Below are positions 4,914-10,085 of a stretch of 10,085 nucleotides of DNA, in pieces. Each line of letters begins with the position of its first letter. Position 1 is the first letter of the stretch. The notes under the pieces are model-generated. The model was given only the letters and a program-made list of their open reading frames with translations, had not been told where the DNA came from and did not search any database. This DNA is from Brevundimonas sp. UBA2388 (GTDB lineage Bacteria; Pseudomonadota; Alphaproteobacteria; Caulobacterales; Caulobacteraceae), in NCBI GenBank assembly GCA_002343425.1, contig DDSO01000048.1, positions 1-10,085 of the forward strand, given 5' to 3'. Both the position numbers and the translations under genes were made by a program.

Positions 4914-7883
4914 TTAGAAGTTGGCCGTAATCCCGAAGAACACGTACCGCCCCATGGCGTCGTAGAGTTGCGGGTACGTATTCCCGTTACCCGTCGTGCC
5001 AACGCTCCGGGACAGTTGCGGATCGTTGTCCAGGACGTTGTTCACCCCGGCGCGAACCGTGACGGTGTCCATGACCTGCCAGACGGCTGCGAGGTCGAGG
5101 TAGTTTTCCGCATCGAAATAGCGATCGATACGATTCCCCCCGTTGTTCAGCGAGCCGTTTGCACGGTTCAGAACCGCGATCTCCACCTCGCCGTAATGAC
5201 GCCACGTCGCGGAGAGGTCCAGTTCCCACGGCGTCGCCCAGTTGACCCTGGCGCGGTGACGATATTCCGGGTTCGGAATGCCGCACTGGTTCGCATAGAA
5301 GCCGGCGCAGTCATAGACGGAGTCCCCGTTGTCAGTGACGAGCTCCGACAGGATGGTCGAGACGTAGCTGAGCTGGAGACCACCCATATTCGCCATGCCC
5401 AGGTCTTCGAGATCGAAGCTGTAGCTGGCGTTCACATCGATGCCGGTTGTGCCGAAGCCGCCGATGTTTGTGTTCGGGTCGCTGACCACGCCGCTGCCGG
5501 TCCACAGCGATCCGTTCGAGTTACGCGTGATGCGGGCACACGCCGCCGCGTCGCCCGAGATGTAGCACGAGTCCAGGGTGTTCAGCGGGTTGAACGGCTG
5601 GATCGCATCGTCGATCTGGATGTCGAAATAGTCGACCGAGATGTTGAACCCGGTCAGGAAGGACGGCGACCAGACGACGCCATAGGTGATGGTGTCGCTC
5701 TCTTCCGGACGCAGGGTCGCAGTGCCACTGTTAAGACGGCTGTATTGACCGGCGGGGCTACGCAGGGCGCCGCTGGTCGACTGGCCGGCGGTCACCTGCC
5801 AGGGGTTGGTGCCGAAGCAGGACGCCGGAGCGACGCCGGTGGTTGCGTCGCAAGGATCCCGATCCGCGTCAAACAGGGCGAAACCGGGAGCCGTGAAAAG
5901 CTCGATGGCGTTCGGAGCCCGGACGGCGCGCGAGTAGCTGGCGCGGAAGCGGATGTCCTCGATCGGCGCATAGTCGGCGCCGAGCTTGTAGGTATCCGTG
6001 CCGAAGTTTTCGTACTCGGAACGCCGATAGGCGCCGTCGATCGATGCCGAATAGGCCCAGGGCTGGTCATCGGCGAGCGGGATCTGGAACTCGCCGAAGA
6101 CTTCCGCGACATCCGTGTCACCGGCAAGGCCGAGCGTCGGTCCACCCTGACCAGCACCGTCGCCGGTCTGGAAGGTCGCGTCAGTCGTCGTATCGAGGGC
6201 GTCACGGCGGTACTCGGCGCCGAACGCGACCTGAACGGTGCGCGACGCGGTCGGCATTGACCAGCCCGTGTCACCCGTAATGGCGGCGGTGACGACCTGT
6301 TGGGTCGTTTCACCGGTCTGGATCAGCGGGATCTGCAGGTAGTCGAGGGCCGCCTGGGTCACCCCACCGGCAATGAACACGTCGTAGGGGACGCAGTTGG
6401 GGTCGGTGCCGTTGACGACAGAGCGGCAGGTCGGCGTGACGCCGGGTCCGGGGTTCGTATCGACCACATCCAGCGCGCGGCCGAGACGCGTCACGGAGAA
6501 GTCGTTCAGATAGGTCCGGGCCAGGGCGACACGCGAGTATTGCGCGGCGATGTCATAGTTCCAGCCTGGGGAGATCTCGCCGCGAACGCCGACGATGCCG
6601 CGATAGGAGGTGTAGTTGAGGGAGTCCTGACGACCGCCGCCTTCAACGTTGCGGCGACCGATGTAGAGGGTCCGGCGGTTGTCTGCCGTGATGTCCGCCG
6701 CCGTGCAGCCGATGGTCGCGGCCTGTTGAGGCCCCAGCAGCGGGTTGCCGCAGTTGATCTCGGCCGTGTTGAAGAAATTGCCCGACGGGGCGATCTGGGC
6801 GACCGACTTGTAGTCCGAGAACATCAGCTGGGCGAACACCTCGGCCTGGTCGTTCAGCTCATAGCGGCCGAAGGCGCCGAGGGTGTAGCGCTCGTCGGGG
6901 CGCTGATAATAGTTCAGCGGGCCGAAATTGTAGTTTCCGGTGGCGGCGTTGAACGGCACGAAGGTGCGTCCCGTGCCGAGGGTGGAGTTGAACCCACCCG
7001 CGAAATCAGTGAAGCGGCCGGGGAAGGACGTGCCCGATCCGCCGCAGGTGAAGGTCGTCGGCGTGGCGGCGGCCGGCGCGTCGATAGCGCAGGCCGAATA
7101 GTCACGATCCCGCTGAAGGACCGGATTGTTGTTCCGGTAGCCGGCGTAGGCGGTGATGTTGCCGCGTCCGTCGGGGGCGGAAACGCCCATGATGATGTTC
7201 ACAGAGCGGCTCTCGCCATCCGAGACGTCGTCTTCAGGCAGGACAAACTGGCCCGGGTTCGTAAGGCCGCGACGCGCGATTTCCGCGCGAACATTGCCGA
7301 CGCCGTCGTAGTCGTTGTTGTGCTGGTAGAAGCCGTACTGGGCGTCGACCTGCAGGCCTTCGAAGTCCTTCTTCATGATGAAGTTGACGACGCCGGCCAG
7401 TGCGTCCGAACCGTAGACGGCGGAGGCGCCGCCGGTCAGGACTTCAACGCGCTCGACCAGTTGTTCCGGGATCTGGTTCAGGTCGGCTGCGTCATCGTTG
7501 GGGGAACCGTAGCCCATCCGGCGGCCGTCGATCAGCACCAGGGTGCGCGACGAGCCGAGGTTGCGCAGCGCGACCGTGGCCGTACCCGAGGCTCCGTTTG
7601 ACACGGTTGAGTTCTGGGCGGCGAACGCTTGCGGAAGCTGATTGATCAGGTCCTCAACACGCGTAACCCCCGCAACATCGATGTCTTCGCCCGTCACCTG
7701 GGTGACCGGGCTCGTGGTGACAAGGTTTGCCTGCGGGATCCGCGAGCCGGTGACGATAACATCGTCAAGCTCTGCATCCTGCGGCGTGTCCTGTGCCATG
7801 GCCGGGGCGGAAATGACCAGGAATGCAGCTCCGGTCAGCAGCGTGCTGGCCAGCAGTCTCTGCCGGTTGTTGGGATTTTTCAA
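4914..7883 (-). CDS. TonB-dependent outer-membrane receptor
   Basis: This is a 989-residue receptor for energised uptake across the outer membrane with TonB-ExbBD. The start is TTG 7883, preceded by AAAGGA six bases upstream and followed by a signal peptide (MKNPNNRQRLLASTLLTGAA, then FLVISAPAMA, cleavage near residue 30). A TonB-box-like DDVIVTGSRIP (41-51) follows. The plug domain (about 55-175) has VALRNLGSSRTLVLIDGRRM and VERVEVLTGGASAVYGSDAL. The rest is a 22-strand-type barrel with FRASYSRAVRAPNAIELF, LRPEESDTITYGVVWSP and the C-terminal GRYVFFGITANF ending in Phe. Upstream ATG/GTG starts add a tail before the signal peptide and are rejected. All twelve cysteines form six near pairs. 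The substrate cannot be told from sequence; an esterase remnant upstream and no siderophore genes nearby leave it open. It is a single-gene unit with its own terminator. Confidence 0.95.
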   Translation of the reverse strand: MKNPNNRQRLLASTLLTGAAFLVISAPAMAQDTPQDAELDDVIVTGSRIPQANLVTTSPVTQVTGEDIDVAGVTRVEDLINQLPQAFAAQNSTVSNGASGTATVALRNLGSSRTLVLIDGRRMGYGSPNDDAADLNQIPEQLVERVEVLTGGASAVYGSDALAGVVNFIMKKDFEGLQVDAQYGFYQHNNDYDGVGNVRAEIARRGLTNPGQFVLPEDDVSDGESRSVNIIMGVSAPDGRGNITAYAGYRNNNPVLQRDRDYSACAIDAPAAATPTTFTCGGSGTSFPGRFTDFAGGFNSTLGTGRTFVPFNAATGNYNFGPLNYYQRPDERYTLGAFGRYELNDQAEVFAQLMFSDYKSVAQIAPSGNFFNTAEINCGNPLLGPQQAATIGCTAADITADNRRTLYIGRRNVEGGGRQDSLNYTSYRGIVGVRGEISPGWNYDIAAQYSRVALARTYLNDFSVTRLGRALDVVDTNPGPGVTPTCRSVVNGTDPNCVPYDVFIAGGVTQAALDYLQIPLIQTGETTQQVVTAAITGDTGWSMPTASRTVQVAFGAEYRRDALDTTTDATFQTGDGAGQGGPTLGLAGDTDVAEVFGEFQIPLADDQPWAYSASIDGAYRRSEYENFGTDTYKLGADYAPIEDIRFRASYSRAVRAPNAIELFTAPGFALFDADRDPCDATTGVAPASCFGTNPWQVTAGQSTSGALRSPAGQYSRLNSGTATLRPEESDTITYGVVWSPSFLTGFNISVDYFDIQIDDAIQPFNPLNTLDSCYISGDAAACARITRNSNGSLWTGSGVVSDPNTNIGGFGTTGIDVNASYSFDLEDLGMANMGGLQLSYVSTILSELVTDNGDSVYDCAGFYANQCGIPNPEYRHRARVNWATPWELDLSATWRHYGEVEIAVLNRANGSLNNGGNRIDRYFDAENYLDLAAVWQVMDTVTVRAGVNNVLDNDPQLSRSVGTTGNGNTYPQLYDAMGRYVFFGITANF

Positions 7884-7895
7884 AGGACGTCCTTT
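7882..7895 (-). promoter_or_regulatory. Palindrome covering ribosome-binding site and TTG start of the receptor
   Basis: AAAGGACGTCCTTT is a perfect 14-bp palindrome. It contains the Shine-Dalgarno AAAGGA and the first two bases of the TTG start codon. In RNA it can fold as a 5-bp stem with an ACGT loop, which would hide the ribosome site. This fixes the start choice and hints at translational control. Confidence 0.6.
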
Positions 7896-8019
7896 CGTTG
7901 TTCGATGCTGCTGCCGCTTGAGCGACAACCGGAGTGACACCCGAGCCTCAATGCTCACGGCGATCCTGCAACGCTCGCATCGTGGTACAAGGCGCGCTTC
8001 GATTACAACTGGTCTTCAA

Positions 8020-8130
8020 TACTTATGTCATGTTGTCTCTATTACGTCACAACTTAATAGAATTACGTCCGCGTAATTGGTAGCTTTTACTCTATCGTTA
8101 TCAGGATTCATTATGTTCTATTACTGACCT
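8020..8130 (-). promoter_or_regulatory. AT-rich upstream control region of the receptor gene
   Basis: This stretch is visibly AT-rich against its GC-rich surroundings and lies about 140-250 bases before the receptor start. It contains AATTACG-TCCG-CGTAATT (8061-8078), a perfect 7-4-7 inverted repeat, and a second ATTACGTC copy at 8041-8048, 21 bases from the one at 8062-8069. On the minus strand TTGTGA (near 8055-8050) could be a -35 element with ACATAAG about 17-18 bases on as a poor -10. An operator for an unknown regulator is likely; the promoter call is weak. Confidence 0.5.
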
Positions 8131-8419
8131 AACCCCCTTTCAGCGCCGCGATCATCTCGCGCATACCCGGATTGGTCGGCACACCCTGGATCGGCGAAAA
8201 GCCTTCAATGTCGAGGCGGTAGCCGATGGAGATCAGGATCCCACCGTGGCGAGCGAAGGCTGTCCCGTCATGTACCGGCACCATGGCCGCGCCGCCGGTC
8301 CAGGCATCGCCGTGGATCCAGACCATGACCTTGGGTACCGGAACCTGCCCCGGGCTGGCCAATAGCGGCTTTGCCTCGCCGCAGCTGTCGATTGCCCGGA
8401 CGGCTTTCCCAAGCTGGCG
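8129..8419 (-). pseudogene. Remnant of a type-B carboxylesterase
   Basis: The frame is open from after a TGA at 8420-8422 to a TAG at 8129-8131. The recognisable part reads VPVPKVMVWIHGDAWTGGAA, DGTAFARHGGILISIGYRLD and GMREMIAALKGG. This matches the oxyanion-hole region of type-B carboxylesterases (usual form PVMVWIHGGAF, VVVSINYRLG, GLLDQIAALRWV), which are about 500 residues long. The N-terminal part, the catalytic Ser (GESAG), Glu/Asp and His are all missing, and similarity stops just after IAAL. The only in-frame start is TTG 8362, so about 77 residues could be made, with no catalytic residues. Gly-Gly of the HGG motif is also changed to Gly-Asp. It is most likely a deletion remnant beside the receptor gene; esterases often sit next to such receptors in this group. 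Confidence 0.8.
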
Positions 8420-8500
8420 TCAGCCGCGGCGACCGTGCCGTATGCGCGGCTTCATGGTGGTCCTGCGCCGCGTCTGAGGCCCCTGGATCGCAGGCTCAAC

Positions 8501-9040
8501 TCATGCCGCAGGTCCGACGCCCTTCATGCGGCGAAAGGCCATCAGGTCGTCTACCCAGTCCTTGTCTTCAAGGACGTGAACCAGAACCCGACGGATCATC
8601 GGCCGTAACCATTCGACCTCCTCCGCCTTTAGCGCGCCCGTGATCCGGTCATTGAAGCGGGTCACGTCCAGCAGGGCGCGCTCGTAGACCGCCCGCCCCT
8701 TCTCGGTAAGGACCAGATGCACCTGTCGTCGATCGACAAGGTCGCGATCCCGCTGAACCAGGCCATCTTCGACCATTCGGTCAACGGTTCGGGTCAGCGT
8801 CGTGCGATCAGTAGCGCAGAAGGCGGCGACCTCTCCCATCGTAGCCCTGTCAAGCCGACGCAGGGTGGCGAGGATCTGCCATTGATTGAGCGTAAGGCCC
8901 ATCTTGACCAGTTCAAGACCGAGGGCGGTCTCGCGCTGCCGGACGACGTGGTGGAGCAGGAAGAACAGGTGGCCGGCCGTCAGGGGTTCGAACGGGTCCG
9001 ACGCCCCCCCTGTCCGATCTTCCGACTCCGCGCCCGACAT
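8501..9040 (-). CDS. MarR-family transcriptional regulator
   Basis: This is a 179-residue dimeric repressor-type protein. ATG 9040 is chosen because GGAGG lies ten bases upstream on its strand and the residues before it (to 9235) look non-coding. An N-terminal helix (GHLFFLLHHVVRQRETALGL, 23-42) precedes LTLNQWQILATLRRL. The winged helix follows: ATMGEVAAFCATDRTTLTRT and VDRMVEDGLVQRD (about 66-98), and the wing DLVDRRQVHLVLTEKGRAVYE (100-120), with the MarR signature D..DRR. The C-terminal helices (about 122-168) would form the dimer interface. It is divergent from the oxidoreductase gene at 9330 and may control it or itself. Ligand unknown. Confidence 0.92.
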   Translation of the reverse strand: MSGAESEDRTGGASDPFEPLTAGHLFFLLHHVVRQRETALGLELVKMGLTLNQWQILATLRRLDRATMGEVAAFCATDRTTLTRTVDRMVEDGLVQRDRDLVDRRQVHLVLTEKGRAVYERALLDVTRFNDRITGALKAEEVEWLRPMIRRVLVHVLEDKDWVDDLMAFRRMKGVGPAA

Positions 9041-9079
9041 TTTGATTGAGCCTCCGCCTCCGTCAGGACCAGTCCAAAC

Positions 9080-9103
9080 AGGTTCGCGTCTCGCGTGCAA
9101 CCT
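9080..9103. promoter_or_regulatory. Imperfect inverted repeat, possible MarR operator
   Basis: AGGTTCGCG (9080-9088) faces CGCGTGCAACCT (9092-9103); both arms match except for a three-base insertion in the right one. It lies 40 bases upstream of the MarR start, between the divergent MarR and oxidoreductase genes, where an autoregulatory site would be expected. The symmetry is imperfect. Confidence 0.25.
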
Positions 9104-9161
9104 TGCCGCTTGTCGACTGCGTCCGCCGTAGGGCCCGGCTGACAGAGAGGAGAAGGTCTTG

Positions 9162-9203
9162 ATGAAAGCAACCCGGCGAATAATTATCGGGCACACTGGA
9201 TAG
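9162..9203 (+). other. 13-codon mini-ORF with strong ribosome site upstream of the oxidoreductase
   Basis: ATG 9162 is preceded by GAGAGGAGAAGG, the strongest Shine-Dalgarno-like stretch in this region, and encodes MKATRRIIIGHTG before a TAG at 9201. It is in the same frame as the oxidoreductase, which then stays open after the TAG. It could be a leader peptide or the old N-terminus cut off by a nonsense change. Chance is also possible. Confidence 0.35.
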
Positions 9204-9329
9204 GACCACAGGCGCGGTCTAGAACAACCGCTCAAGCATCTGTTGCGTGCGTGGGGCGAGCCGTCCTGTGTAGACGAGGACAGTTCTTCTCACCCGGGCT
9301 CCGGAGCGGGGGAAGAGGAGTTCCATGCG

Positions 9330-10085
9330 TTGGAGTCCACGAACACCGAGGCGCCTGAGTATTTCCACAAGGTCGTCGATTGCCAGTGGGCCTGCCCGGC
9401 CCATACGCCCGTCCCCGAGTATATCCGGCTGATCGCCCAGGGGCGTCACGCCGACGCCTACATGGTCAACTGGAAGTCCAACGTCTTCCCCGGCATCCTC
9501 GGGCGGACCTGCGACCGTCCGTGTGAGCCCGCCTGTCGCCGGGGACGCGTCGAGGACGAGCCGGTCGCCATCTGCCGGCTGAAACGCGTCGCGGCGGACA
9601 ACAAGGGCGATGTCTCCGCCCGTATGCCGACCGCGCCGGCAAACCGTATCGGCAAGAAGGTCGCCTGCATCGGCGCGGGACCGGCTTCAATGACCGTCGC
9701 GCGGGATCTCGCGCCGCTCGGTTACCACGTCGTCGTCTATGACGCCGACGCCAGGGCGGGCGGGATGATCCGCAGCCAGATCCCGCGGTTCCGCCTGCCA
9801 GAGAGCGTGATCGACGAGGAGATGGGCTACATCACCGACCTCGGCCTGGAGATGCGGCTGGGTGAGCGTATCGACAGCCTCGGAGCGCTGCTCAAGGAAG
9901 ATTACGACGCCATCTTCGTCGGCACCGGGGCGCCGCGCGGCCGGGATCTGGACGTCCCCGGCCGACAGGAAGCCGCCGCCAATATCCACATCGGCATCGA
10001 CTGGCTCTCCAGCGTGTCGTTCGGCCACATCGAAAAGATCGGCCGGCGGGTGATCGTTCTGGGCGGCGGCAACACCGCCATGGAC
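9330..10085 (+). CDS. GltD-like FAD/NAD(P)H-dependent oxidoreductase, 5' part
   Basis: The gene runs off the right edge; 252 residues are visible. It belongs to the glutamate synthase small-subunit-like (GltD, COG0493) flavoproteins, which pass electrons between NAD(P)H, FAD and iron-sulfur clusters. Cysteines at 18, 22, 61, 65, 69 and 82 (DCQWACPAHTPVPEYIR, GRTCDRPCEPACRRGRV, AICRLKR) fit the N-terminal Fe-S ligation domain. KKVACIGAGPASMTVARDLA (109-128) is the FAD-binding fold, ARAGGMIRSQIPRFRLP follows, and RRVIVLGGGNTAMD at the end is the NAD(P)H motif. No ATG lies in frame upstream. TTG 9330 has GAAGAGGAG upstream; TTG 9243 is the alternative, and the intervening GEEEFHALEST looks coding. 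The frame is open back to TAG 9201. The true substrate is not known, and no GltB large subunit is visible. A divergent MarR gene may regulate it. Confidence 0.88.
   Translation, partial: MESTNTEAPEYFHKVVDCQWACPAHTPVPEYIRLIAQGRHADAYMVNWKSNVFPGILGRTCDRPCEPACRRGRVEDEPVAICRLKRVAADNKGDVSARMPTAPANRIGKKVACIGAGPASMTVARDLAPLGYHVVVYDADARAGGMIRSQIPRFRLPESVIDEEMGYITDLGLEMRLGERIDSLGALLKEDYDAIFVGTGAPRGRDLDVPGRQEAAANIHIGIDWLSSVSFGHIEKIGRRVIVLGGGNTAMD

Noticed and set aside
4818..6260. Long open frame on + (480 codons) antisense to the receptor gene
   Set aside because: It mirrors the receptor's codons in GC-rich DNA, is dominated by Arg, Val, Gly and Asp, and matches no family; the minus-strand receptor is unambiguous.
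6300..7601. Second long antisense open frame on + (433 codons) in the receptor gene
   Set aside because: Same reason: a shadow of the receptor frame, with no domain and no convincing start.
1..10085. CRISPR array, tRNA/rRNA genes, insertion sequence or phage genes
   Set aside because: I looked for spaced repeats, cloverleaf-like segments, transposase motifs and flanking target duplications and saw none.

Overview
This is high-GC chromosomal DNA from an alphaproteobacterium. A 5-aminolevulinate synthase of the alphaproteobacterial ALAS type, a large TonB-dependent receptor started from TTG, and the style of the small regulators point to Caulobacterales, perhaps Brevundimonas-like. The genus is inferred from general resemblance only.

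Left part (1-1098): the 3' end of a HemA-like 5-aminolevulinate synthase on + is followed by about 440 bases without a credible gene. That gap holds several inverted repeats. A DoxX-like four-helix membrane protein on - converges on it.

Regulatory block (1099-3988): diverging from doxX is an operon for a LytS/PF06580-type membrane histidine kinase, an overlapping LytTR response regulator, and a second response regulator. The second regulator has a LytR-like receiver joined to a LuxR-type helix-turn-helix. A perfect 22-bp tandem duplication lies in the doxX/kinase divergent promoter region. Its spacing of two helical turns suits a LytTR operator.

Middle (4054-7883): a short unrecognised gene overlaps a MarR-like winged-helix gene on -. 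Next comes a 989-residue TonB-dependent outer-membrane receptor, also on -, with a strong intrinsic terminator. All of the receptor's cysteines fall into six close pairs. Its ribosome-binding site and TTG start lie in a perfect palindrome, and upstream is an AT-rich stretch with a clean inverted repeat.

Right part (8129-10085): a remnant of a type-B carboxylesterase and a second MarR-family regulator, both on -, are followed by the 5' part of a GltD-like FAD/NAD(P)H oxidoreductase on + that runs off the window. This last gene has no ATG start in frame, and its N-terminus is uncertain.

I see no CRISPR array, tRNA, rRNA, insertion sequence or obvious defence system. The most promising leads are the three-gene LytTR/LuxR signalling block with its tandem repeat, and the control region of the receptor gene.
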